64,000 bases of DNA from Siphonodentalium dalli (Eukaryota > Mollusca > Scaphopoda > Gadilida > Siphonodentaliidae), in the NCBI GenBank assembly GCA_032622095.1, contig CP136067.1, positions 196,004,052-196,068,051 on the forward strand. The letters are read 5' to 3'. The position numbers and the translations under genes are program-made. The notes below the pieces were generated by a model. That model was given only the letters and a program-made list of their open reading frames with translations. It was not told where the DNA came from and searched no databases. Positions 51,535-62,094 of the stretch are shown here, piece by piece (the stretch's first letter is position 1; the number at the start of each line of letters is the position of its first letter).

Positions 51535-53935
51535 AAGTCGTAGCCTTTTGGAAGGATGAAAACCCACAATCGCGATGTGGCATTTCAAAATCCATTCTCC
51601 ACTAAGGGCTCATACTGGCCGTAACCGTATATAGGTGAGCCGAATAGTCATATTATGACTTCCAAAAATCAAAACAACAGTACCTGAGCTTATTCTGAAT
51701 TGCCAGATTCAGCATTATCTAGACCCGTTTCCGTCTCTTCGTCAGATTAATCTATCTCGCCCACAACAACAGTTTACTACACTTCTTTGTAAGAAGTGTC
51801 CCACTAATCGGAATGTTTCAAACAATACATATGCCGGTGTCCAGCTCACGTGTTTGTTTCGAAAGCTTGGAAATCGTAGCGAGCTTCATTCGTGGTATAT
51901 CTTATGGTATAATTCAGATGCTACATATGGGGTATAGGCGTAATCTTGTGCGATACACTAGAAAGGTATTCGGTCGATGCGTATACTAGCTTTCAGAAGG
52001 ATCTATCTGCGTATTGTCAGCTTTGGTGACCTAATGGGGATAACAACGTGTACACCTGGTGATCTTCCCAAATAGCCACTTCTCAATATATGGTTCATCA
52101 ATTCACATACTCATCTGGTGCACTGACGTACCCGGACAACTTCTGTATATGGCTTCGAATGTTGAAAGCCCGACATTTGACGGATGCATTTCTGCTAAGG
52201 CGTAGAAGACCATAATGCATAATTTACCCAAACTCCTTGAACATGATCATGAGAACAAGCTTGTTGGCGTCCAGCAATCGTCTCACCGAACAGCTCCAAG
52301 CAGATTATAACAATACACACGGTGCTAGTTTGTGGGTATGTGTCATGATAGTGGAAATGAAATTGGACCATGACTGCACCGCCCCTTATTTTGTTATGTT
52401 TTCGATTCAGACAGGATCTCATGTGTGGCTTTGCTTTCCTTGTATGCTAAAATTGTATGTTCCCATCCGTTTGGAAGCCGTTCTTAAACAACTGGACCAG
52501 GCGTGTGCCATTGGCTACTGCTGTATAAGCCCCACCAAGACTGGGGTGTAGTCTTAAAGGCGATACCCTTGATAGTTGGTTGATATGTCATACTCACGCT
52601 GGGTGGTATGGTTCAAGAAAGTACAAATGCCATCAACAAAAGGGTGAAATGTTCAACGCGAAGAACATCCAGAGGAATGTTACGTTGATGAGCTCTTGCA
52701 TTCAGTTCAACAAACGTTGGTACACCAAGTGATTTGTTGGTAACATCACCATTGCGACCATTTTCCTGCATGAGACATTAACTACTATATTCTAAAGTTA
52801 TATATATAAAGCTATATGATCATAAAGGTCGCGTTCCCCAACGTCCACAGCCATTGCCATCGAGACTGTAAATTGTTCTTTAAATAAATAGTGAAATAAA
52901 TGCACCACAGTTCCTGAAATTTTCTTGAATACCGCCCACATACTGACACTAACCGTGAGAGAGGATAACAAAAAACGCGTTCATTCATGCTTTTAAGAAA
53001 TTATCCTTTAGTCCATCCGACTGTTTTGAGGGAGGCTAGCATAGTATTATCCAGACAAAAATGTACGTAGTTGAATCAGAAAGGCTTCGAAACGGATGTG
53101 GAAATATAATCTTACCACACCAAAAAAAAAAACCGACACGCATGACATGCACCAGGTGTAGGGGTGGTATTTACCCTGGCCATTTCATTCCCACTATCGT
53201 GGCGGATGTCCACAAACTAGCACCGCGAGCATTGTTCTTCTCTGCTGTGAGATATTCGACGAGATAACTGCGGGGCGTCACGCCGTTTGCTTCGGATCAT
53301 GGTCAAGAAGTGTGGGTAGTCTGTACACTATGGTCTTCTCCTTAGCAGATAGACATCTGTCCAAGGGAATGAGACAGCTAGCAACTTTCGAAACACTGTC
53401 GAAGTTGTCCACATATGGCAATGCGTTCACTGAGTTTGTGAGTTGACGAATCATCTATTGAGAAGTGACTAGCTAACTGGTTCGCCAGGTGTACATGCCG
53501 TTATCCCCATGGGGTATGAGACACATACATAGAGATGACCTTCTGTAAGCTTGTATACTCATCGGTCATATGCCTTCCTAGTTCAAGATGACGCACAAAT
53601 ATCATATTTAGCAAATATTTTAAATTGTAAGCTAGACACCGGAAAATGAATTGTTTGAAACGTTATGATTAGAGGGACCCTACTCCCAGGAAGTGGTGAA
53701 TACTTTGTCGGTGTGAGCGACCTAGATTTATCAGACAAAGCAATGGAGGCTGGTCCAGATAATTATGGACGTGACGTGGCAAATCAGAATCTGTTATCAG
53801 GTAATTGTTCTGATATAACTATTCGGCGCACCTACGCTTACGGCCATTATCGGCGCTAAGGGGAGAATGGATTTCGAAATGCCACATCACGATATTAATT
53901 GTGGTTTTTCATCTTTCCAGAAGGATACGAGCTAT
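51535..53935. pseudogene. Two diverged, inverted copies of a transposon-like gene
   Basis: About 1 kb at 51535-52510 matches, in inverted orientation, 53050-53935. Landmarks shared by both: GATGTGGCATTTC.AAATCCA, GTTTCAAACAAT, ATGGGGATAAC..C, TGTACACCTGG, CACTTCTCAATA, TCTGCTAAGG, GGTGCTAGTTTGTGG and CATCCGTTT.GAAGCC. Frames are broken in both copies; readable pieces are LLASSNRLTEQLQADYNNTH (left, +) and SDLDLSDKAMEAGPDNYGRD (right, +). The spacer of about 0.5 kb is unrelated. Conservation between the arms with many gaps suggests an old coding sequence, probably of a mobile element. Confidence 0.55.
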
Positions 53936-54039
53936 GTTATGCGTTTTGATACCTTTAAGTTGAACTAGTAGATGGTTTATGTACAGTTTCGTCGTTACAT
54001 ACCGATATTATGACAAAAAGTTGAAATTAATATGTGAAA

Positions 54040-55150
54040 ATATCGATTTCTTTTCAATTTCTAGTCGCCAATTTAGCAGCGATCTTGGCTGTGAGTATCA
54101 ATTGCCAAACCCTAATGAATACTTCATGTCACTATTCCATATCAACATGTAATGGTGGATAGAAATCGCGAAACAATAACGCCCAGCGTAAGAAAGTAAA
54201 GGAATGTAGACTTGTTTTCAAATTTCGGTCGCCATTTTGGCCGCCATCTTAGATTTGGAAAACCATTTCTTGCATGAGATGTAATGTAATTACCTCACCT
54301 CAGTATTTCCAACTCAACTGTAAGCATGGGTGGAGTTCTCTCGACAATAATGCCCAATGATGTGAATATGAGGGAATTTCGGTGATTTTTCAAAAATCTG
54401 TCCGCCATTGTGGGCGCCATTTTGGATTTGAGGGACTTTTATTTGGATATGGTACAAGGAAAGTTCTTCGCCTAAGTGTTCCCAACTCTCAATAGTAAGC
54501 AGGTGTGGAGTTTTCGTGACAATAATGCTCACTGGTGTTAAAATCAGCGATTTTCGGCGATTTTTCTATTTCTGGTGGCCATTTTGGCCGCCATCTTGGA
54601 TTTGGGTAAATATTCCTCAACTCAGATATAAGAGGAATCCTAGCTCGAGTATATCCTGCACATATATATGCATGGTTGTGGTTATAATAGCAATAACATT
54701 CATTGATTCGAAACATTACATCGCGTTATTAACGTAGATTCGGCTTTGACCTATTATACCGGCATTTGGGAAAACGTGATATCGGACAAAAATTTCCCGC
54801 AATGAATGTATATTATGGTCCCCATGTTGTCGCCAATGACTCCTCTATATGATAAATGTATAAAATGACGCAAAGATGCCAACATTTTCCCACAGAGACA
54901 AACGAAAGGTGGTAACATGTCAGAAAAATAGCATATTTTCACATTTCGGCGGAGATCTTGGCCGCCATATTGGATTCTTGTGTCGGATTTTTGGCTAATT
55001 TGTAAGGGTTGTATATTAGCATAACGAATCGAGCGGAAAACAAGACCGCATGTGATATCATCTTTACTATAACGGCGATCAAAGAGACATGGTGCATTAA
55101 AAAAAAAATGGACGCCATCTTGTCTGGAGTCTCTGCGGCCATTTTTTTTC
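54040..55150. repeat. Diverged repeat units with GGCCGCCATCTTGGA (YY1-like) motifs
   Basis: Near 54070, 54235, 54405, 54580, 54950 and 55110 the motif GCCATTTTGGCCGCCATCTT or a variant recurs, about every 170-180 bp in the first four. Each is preceded by text like TTTCGGTGATTTTTC and followed by TTGGATTTG. Between are CGACAATAATGCCCA and CCCAACTC phrases. The units are old tandem copies. The motif equals the YY1 consensus (AAGATGGCGGC), but here it comes with the repeat. Confidence 0.65.
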
Positions 55151-56419
55151 TTGTTAACAAGTGAAACAAATTAGAGGAGACATTAAGCAAGAAAATTAGT
55201 GGGGTGAAGTTGAGTCCTGGGGGGGGGGGGGGTGCAGAGGTCGACCAATATCTCCTGAACTAGTGCAGGGCTCCCTCACCATACGTCACCGCTATGTTAT
55301 AATATAACGACGACACTGTGTTTATAACCCCATAACTTTCAAAAAATCGCGAACAGTGGTGTTTGCTCATTTGCATAATTATGGTTTTTAATTTGCAATT
55401 GAATATGCGTTGTGCGTATAAGTTGCGACCGATGTAAATGCGTTTTATTGTGTAAGTTCCCAACTGTGTCTTATTATATGAGCACCGTGGACCACATATT
55501 TACGCAATAGCATTATAATGCAGCTAATGATGCACAACCGAACGAGTTTCGTGTTACCATGGTTACTAAGCTTTAATGTTCAAATAGCCGCGCAACTCAG
55601 TTGAGTTAATTTGATCATTTTCCGCCGCAACAAATATTCCCCCGACCTCATAAATATATATTTATAGTAGAAATCACACGTCTACATTTATTACAAGCGA
55701 AACAAGACACTTCGTCGTATGTGTTGATTCTATAATTTGAAATTGCTTTATTTTGCTCTCCGTCAACTGTTTCCCACAATTTGACCAGCAAAATAACCGG
55801 ACATCAATAGTCCTAATGAGCTTTCTCTCAAATTTACATTAATCATTTCTTAACTTGATCATCAAAAAGCCGGGAAGAATTTATCCTCTAGCCAAACTTT
55901 ACCCTTTATATAACTGTATAACTGACACTCTTCGCTAAATGCACAAACGTTGTGTCGCCCAACAGCCAACGGAAAAACAAACTATTTATCTCTTTACAAA
56001 AACTACACCAAAAAAAACTATATGATTCAAGCATGATTTTATTAATGTCGCCAGTGAGAAAGTAGCCCAAGTGAAATTCACTTGGGAGCGTGCAAAAGTG
56101 AGTGCAAGAATATAATATGTATCAATGTATCGTTACTGTGATGCTCGTGCTAAACGTATGTCTGTCTGTCTCATGTTTTTGTTGTTATATCTACTTCCTC
56201 AATAAAAAATTAAAAAATAAAATAAAAAATAGCCCCAATCATAAAATAGTTTACCGATCCAAAATCTGAATGTTTGGTTTTTTAAAAAGCGAGGATTCGA
56301 ACTGTCCGAACTGAATTCCATGCGTTCAATTGAAGTTGAATAAATAGTGGGAAAGACAGACAATCCTGGTTCATACTTAATTTAAGTATATAAATGTAAA
56401 TAATAAACGGCCGAATTGA
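55151..56419. other. Mostly unassigned; poly-G and an A-rich retrosequence tail
   Basis: G run at 55219-55232. At 56040-56230 a segment with CCCAAGTGAAATTCACTTGG (palindromic) ends in CTTCCTCAATAAAAAATTAA and a degenerate A-rich tail, like the 3' end of a retrotransposed sequence. No exon found. Confidence 0.45.
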
Positions 56420-56600
56420 ACAAAATTCCAGCAAACTCCTCATGAACCTCCTATTCGGGTTCATACATTTTGCTGATTTTTTATCGCGGTCAAAATCCCA
56501 TGACCACATTAAAACCGCCGTTCATTTCTTAAGTGAACACATTGACCCAGTGGCCGTGTATATCATAACGCCATCGGGGACGCGGAATAAATATCGAGTG
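56420..56600 (+). pseudogene. Decayed copy of the TPHEP/KSHDH protein segment
   Basis: Counterpart of 47341-47595 on the opposite strand. One frame gives QQTPHEP and, after a frame change, HFADFLSRSKSHDHIKTAVH and FLSEHIDPVAVYI. The frame is broken near the start, so it is a pseudogene. Confidence 0.5.
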
Positions 56601-57963
56601 TATGTAAATATAATATTTGAACACTATGCACGTATAACTTATATATACGGTGGCTCATTTAGGATATAACACAATTTTTGTTCTCAAAAGGGGAATGACT
56701 GATACAGTTTTGATTCCGAATAACGTTTGCCCCTCGAGTTTTAGGGTGGGGTGACATCACGGCCGATACGGTGGTTTAACGATTCCTGCAGTTTAGGATT
56801 TAACACGATTTCGGTTCCGACACGATTTTAATGGTGATTTTTTAAAGAAAACAACTGGAACATACTAATTAGTAGAACGATCTTAATTTTTAATTGGCTC
56901 TTTAAATTCCTTGCGGAATCAGTTTGTAGCAAGCAAAGGCCGTTCATTTGGCACAAAACGAAGATTGACACTATTATTGTGCTCCATCGACGCAAGAATT
57001 GCAACAACAAAAAATCGAACTTCCAACTCCAGCAAATACTTTTGAATGCTCAAAATAAAACTCTTAAGGCACACAATCGAGTCAACAATGATCTATGACT
57101 TTTCGGACCAACGATGATAAAAGTGTCATCTGCTGGTATTGGTGTTTTATGATATAAAGCTCCAAACTGATAGTGTTGCATTGGCTCCCACTCTAATTAT
57201 CGATGGCTCCGATCCTTATCCTGGGCGAATTGATCGGTTCCGACTCTAACACAGTGATGTTGCTTGGTATTTCCAGGTAGAGTCTAGATTAACACCTCAC
57301 CGTCCTCACTTCGCATCGTATTCACGGACACATAAAATAGCAACATCGAATCAACCAAGCTGAATATATATAAACCCAGCGATACCTGGATATAATCTGA
57401 AAGGAGAGAGAATATTTCTTATTTTGAGATTTATTTTCTCATTTCTATAAATAATTTTATTAATGGAAAAAAGGTCAAGAAAACGTTATCCGCCTGGAGC
57501 ACATTTTCTTAAATCTAGAATTGTTTCCTAGACAATAAGAACATTTTTCCAGGATATTAGAAAACCTGTTTAGAGTACAAGAAATATTTGCTTATGTAAG
57601 AAAAAGTGATCATGTGATTTCATACATTAAGATTTTTGTCTGCTCTTGAAAAAAAACAGATTTAGAGAACAAGAACATTTTTTCTTTTGTTACAAAAAGG
57701 GATAGAAAAGTGTTATTACACGCTTGTTCCTAGAAATACAGTGTTATTGCTGTTCCATATTTACAAATCCTTATGGAACGTACGTTCCATACGCATATCG
57801 TTGACGTAAATGACGTACATGACGTTCGCCTCAACCATGAAACTGGAACTATTTAAATAAAAGAATCATCACACATAACAAACACGCCCTGTATGAGCAT
57901 AAATAAACCTTCTAATCCTGTATTTTTAATGCACGGATTCTAGGACGCGGAGCGTGTAATAAA
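56601..57963. other. No gene recognised
   Basis: AT-rich. From 57415 to 57720 there are irregular AAGAAAAT / TTTCTTATT / AGAACAAGAAC phrases that look like an old degenerate tandem repeat. No motifs in the frames. Confidence 0.5.
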
Positions 57964-58033
57964 CTCGTGCTGTCGCGGAAGGATAGAATTCGAGGCGCTT
58001 CGCCTCTCGTTCTATCCTTCCGTGACAGCACTC
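57964..58033. repeat. 70-bp hairpin
   Basis: Arms CTCGTGCTGTC.CGGAAGGAT and AGAA.CGAGAGGCG fold on their complement with two or three mismatches around a GAAGCGCTTCG-like centre. It may be a foldback insertion similar to 38518-38584, but no flanking duplication is clear. Confidence 0.75.
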
Positions 58034-58530
<497 letters not shown>

Positions 58531-58551
58531 AAGAGATAGAGAGAGAGGTGG

Positions 58552-59224
58552 GGAGATACTATTATACTATACTTATATATCTAGCTAATTCAATTAAATA
58601 ACTAAATACAATTATGTTTAAGAAAAAATATACCAAATAGTACAATATATAACACAGGGGTCCGATAAATTTGTTATTCCTTTGAAAAAATCTATTTGGT
58701 TTTGAATTTGGGATTGGATTTTCTGGGAATTTTATTTCGCCGACTTATATTATTTGGATGTTAGTTTTGAAGACTAATATATTAAAGGAAGGGGTAGTGC
58801 TGTCAACACAAGCTTGGTGTGATTTCCTCAAAACGGGGAGGTGTGGCCCTTCTAAAAATAATATAAAAAAAAAAAAATTAAACTCCCGGACCCATGTGAT
58901 ATATAAGCTATATATGATTATTGAGTATCGATACGATGAATTAAGTAAGTCAAAATCACTCCAAACCTTGTTTGTTGTTTGCTTACATATAACAGTTATA
59001 TATGAGATGCATATATGAACTTGAGTGTCGGGTGTCTAACATACATGTAATTGGCTGTTATATCAATGTCAGAGGATCTTTTGGAAATTCACATAATCAT
59101 CCATGGGGATTTTGTTTACTTTCAGAGATTCGGTGTGGATGTTCATGGACTGAAATTTGAGTGCATTGCTGGCTGTTTCTGTCGCCATAGTAAGACGGCG
59201 GCACTGAATGATATACAGAATACA
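58552..59224. other. No gene recognised
   Basis: AT-rich upstream region of the GT31 gene; an A-tract lies at 58866-58877. Plus frames at 58758-59018 and 59051-59233 have no motifs. Confidence 0.5.
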
Positions 59225-59632
59225 GTGTATTAAACGAAGAGGGCTGTGTCACTCTTACACATGTGTAGCCATATAGTGTATTAAACGAAGAGGGCTGTGT
59301 CACTCTTACACATGTGTAGCCATATAGTGTATTAAACGAAGAGGGCTGTGTCACTCTTACACATGTGTAGCCATATAGTGTATTAAACGAAGAGGGCTGT
59401 GTCACTCTTACACATGTGTAGCCATATAGTGTATTAAACGAAGAGGGCTGTATCACTCTTACACATGTGTAGCCATACAGTGTATTAAACGAAGAGGGCT
59501 GTGTCATTCTTACACATGTGTAGCCATATAGTGTATTAAACGAAGAGGGCTGTGTCACTCTTACACATGTGTAGCCATATAGTGTATTAAACGAAGAGGG
59601 CTGTGTCACTCTTACATGTGTAGCCATATACT
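59225..59632. repeat. Minisatellite, 51-bp unit, eight copies
   Basis: Eight copies of a 51-bp unit containing AAACGAAGAGGGCTGTGTCA and CTCTTACACATGTGTAGCCA; the last unit has lost two bases. 51 is a multiple of three, so the minus strand stays open for 193 codons as a 17-residue repeat. The array ends about 56 bp upstream of the GT31 start codon. Confidence 0.95.
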
Positions 59633-59687
59633 GTGAATCGCCATGCAAGCGCTGATGTACATGTGCACGAAGTTCCAATTTTAAGCC

Positions 59688-60752
59688 ATGGTTAAATTTC
59701 GCAGAATTTTCAAGGGTCTGATATTCGGCATTGTTCTGGTATTCTGTTGGTGGAGTTTTGGATTCTATATTTCAAATAGCAATAGTAATGTTAATATCTT
59801 AAAGACTACTACATCTTCCTATCCAGTGACTTCTGATTTGGCCTATAATACTACGACGCTTATACCTCTTGTGTACGAAGATGCTTTCATACTGAGACCA
59901 CAAAAGCAATACTCTTTGGACTACAAGCTTATTCTTTCGCCCAGTGATGTTTATATGGGAGACAACTCGCCAGACCTTCTGATTTTTGTGGCTTCGCAAC
60001 ACGCTAACCGAAATTTTCGTGACGCAATAAGGAATACGTGGGGTACTGTCGCGAAAACGCAGGAATGGCCACACGGGAGACTGCACATCAAGGAAAGCGT
60101 GAAAATTGTGTTTCTTTTTGGTTGGCATGGCGAACAGAAAATGGAGGATGGGTTAAGGAATGAAGCCAACGAAACAGGCGATATTCTGCAATATAATTAT
60201 AAGGAAAGTTATTTTAATTTAACACTTAAGGTATTGACTGGTTTTAGTTGGATGTTAGCTAAGTGTTCTTCAGCGCGTTTTGTTCTAAAATGCGACGAAG
60301 ACACATTTATAAATATTCCAATGCTCCTCTCTCGCATAACAAACTTGAACATCTCCAACGGTATATTCGGATACGTCGTCCACAAGGGTGCTCCAGTTCG
60401 CAGGGAAGGTAAATTCATGGTGACAAAACAGGCGTTCGCCAACAGCATCTACCCGGACTACACAACGGGGAATTTATACGTGATGTCAGGAGGCGTGGCT
60501 AAATATATACGTTCTATCGCTGAGTATCTTCCGTATGTTAATATGGAGGACGTGTTTATCACAGGTATTCTTGGTCATATCATAAAAATCAAACATGATG
60601 CTGTGGAGAAGAGATTATATAATGCACATAAGGCTCCTGATAAATGTGATTTCGTGCTGATGAAAAAGATGTATGGACAACAAGTGAAGCCCGATTTGGC
60701 TCGAACGATATGGAGAACTTTAAATAATGGGACTGAATGCATAAAATCTTGA
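59688..60752 (+). CDS. GT31 beta-1,3-glycosyltransferase (B3GALT/B3GNT-like), intact
   Basis: 354-residue type II membrane enzyme of the Golgi that would add galactose or GlcNAc in beta-1,3 linkage to glycoprotein or glycolipid acceptors, using a UDP-sugar. A short basic N terminus is followed by a transmembrane anchor at about residues 8-27 and a stem region. GT31 motifs occur in order: RDAIRNTWG (111-119), VFLFGW (141-146), ESYFNLTLK (173-181), CDEDTF with the metal-binding DED (202-207), YPDYTTGNLYVMSGG (255-269) and EDVFITG (287-293). Several N-glycosylation sites are present. Length is normal for the family and there are no introns, common for this family in invertebrates. The start has a good context (GCCATGG). 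Galactosyl versus GlcNAc transfer cannot be told from sequence. A variant poly(A) signal ATTAAA is at 60788-60793. Confidence 0.93.
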   Translation: MVKFRRIFKGLIFGIVLVFCWWSFGFYISNSNSNVNILKTTTSSYPVTSDLAYNTTTLIPLVYEDAFILRPQKQYSLDYKLILSPSDVYMGDNSPDLLIFVASQHANRNFRDAIRNTWGTVAKTQEWPHGRLHIKESVKIVFLFGWHGEQKMEDGLRNEANETGDILQYNYKESYFNLTLKVLTGFSWMLAKCSSARFVLKCDEDTFINIPMLLSRITNLNISNGIFGYVVHKGAPVRREGKFMVTKQAFANSIYPDYTTGNLYVMSGGVAKYIRSIAEYLPYVNMEDVFITGILGHIIKIKHDAVEKRLYNAHKAPDKCDFVLMKKMYGQQVKPDLARTIWRTLNNGTECIKS

Positions 60753-60802
60753 ACATGCTCAGTGTAGTGTCACGTGACATAGACCTAATTAAAAAATATT
60801 TA

Positions 60803-61242
60803 AAGGTACTCAATCCGAATTATCGCTCGCAAATTACTATTTCCTTGGCTTCGGGGGTACAAAATATTTTATTCGAGTCGAGGAACCCACCCATCAAAGC
60901 TAGGAGTGATCAGATATCGATGTTTGAAATCTATTATTTTAATTTTTAGGTGGCCCAGTAAACTGTCGACGAGAAGAACTTATCTGACCAGATAGCGGAT
61001 GAAGATCGATAACTCTAAAATCCAGTGGCTTTTTTGTGTCAGATATTTGACAACTGGCAAAATTTCGTTGAACAAAACGTTCATAAATAACAGGTTTTGG
61101 GCAATTTTATACTATAGTTGACTGTGGTTAGCATTAGTTTTGGGCAATTAATCGATTCTGATAACTGAAGCGTATTTTGAAGAAATGTTGTTGTTGTTGT
61201 ATCTTGGTGATATGGGGACCCTCTGATTGGATTGAGTACCTT
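60803..61242. mobile_element. TA-flanked MITE, AAGGTACTCAATCC family
   Basis: 440-bp copy with TA at 60801-60802 and 61243-61244 and inverted ends AAGGTACTCAATCCGA / complement. It begins 50 bp after the GT31 stop codon, so it may lie in or next to its 3' UTR. Confidence 0.8.
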
Positions 61243-61244
61243 TA

Positions 61245-61411
61245 ACAATTTGAAATCGAATGTCCCACTAAAACAATAAGGTGTAAATGACATTTCGACC
61301 TAAAATATAGGTCAAGTTTGTATTCCTGGTAGACATTCCAACATAATTATTGTGGTTTCTGGTCAACTATTTTAATATTTCGTATTGCGATAAGATTTTA
61401 GATGGACTTGT
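61245..61411. other. No gene recognised
   Basis: Short unassigned gap between two repeats. Confidence 0.5.
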
Positions 61412-61860
61412 ATAGTATCTTATTATCTCCCATTTAGGACTTATAGTATCTCCTAATTAGGACTTATAGTATCTCCTAATTAGGCGATATTAGGACTTAG
61501 TATCTCGTAATTATGACTTATTATCTCCTAATTAGGACTTATAGTATCTCCTAATTAGGCGATATTAGGACTTAGTATCTCGTAATTATGATTTATTATC
61601 TCCTAATTAGGACTTATAGTATCTCCTAATTAGGCGATATTAGGACTTAAAGTATCTCCTAATTAGGCGATATTAGGACTTGGTATCTCATAATTATGAC
61701 TTATTATCTCCTAATTAGGACTTATGATCTCCTAATTATGAGTTAACATAGATATACAATATGTCAGTCGGTCTAAATGACCGCGAACCGGTGTCGAGTT
61801 CTTTATATCTATAGTATCTCCTAATTATGAGATAATATAAGTCCTTTTAGGAGATACTGG
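61412..61860. mobile_element. Element with arrays of TAATTA-centred palindromes
   Basis: Outer sequence AGTATCT.TTATCTCCCATTTA on the left is roughly inverted on the right (TCCTTTTAGGAGATACT). Between are about ten CTCCTAATTAGGA-type palindromes, with TAGTATCTC/GGCGATATTAGGACTTA linkers and a partial 79-bp higher-order repeat. A unique core lies at about 61745-61810. No TSD could be read, so treating it as an element rests on the architecture. No frame. Confidence 0.5.
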
Positions 61861-62064
61861 GTCACTGTGGAACCGACTTGTACATAGTTCTTGCTTGCCG
61901 ATATTACAGAGAACATACAAACAAGTTCGCAAATACCCGAGTACATTTTTAATCACATTTACTCCATCACCTCCTACGGCGGGGTCAAATACACTTGCCA
62001 ATATACACAACAAGAAAACCATAGTCAGAAATGGTAACGCCCTCAATATCATACTATTAGCCAT
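61825..62064 (-). CDS. Candidate small secreted peptide
   Basis: 79-codon frame. Residues 1-27 look like a signal peptide: a short start (MANSMILRAL) and a hydrophobic core (PFLTMVFLLCILASV). The rest is small and carries cysteines at 48, 53 and 61 (CLYVLCNIGKQELC), reminiscent of secreted peptides. The last 12 or so codons lie at or in the edge of the palindrome-array element, so the true end may differ or a splice donor (CTATGTACAAGT) may be used. It occupies a 230-bp island between two repeats. Unknown family; could be chance. Confidence 0.3.
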   Translation of the reverse strand: MANSMILRALPFLTMVFLLCILASVFDPAVGGDGVNVIKNVLGYLRTCLYVLCNIGKQELCTSRFHSDPVSPKRTYIIS

Positions 62065-62094
62065 ATATACAATATAACAACTTTAAATGGGTAT

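Noticed and set aside
59097-59678. 193-codon minus-strand frame with a 17-residue repeat
   Set aside because: It is produced by a 51-bp minisatellite; no domain, signal or splice context, and it overlaps the promoter of the real GT31 gene.
59799-60813. Minus-strand frames of 70-110 codons over the GT31 gene
   Set aside because: Antisense shadows of a gene whose plus-strand motifs are complete.
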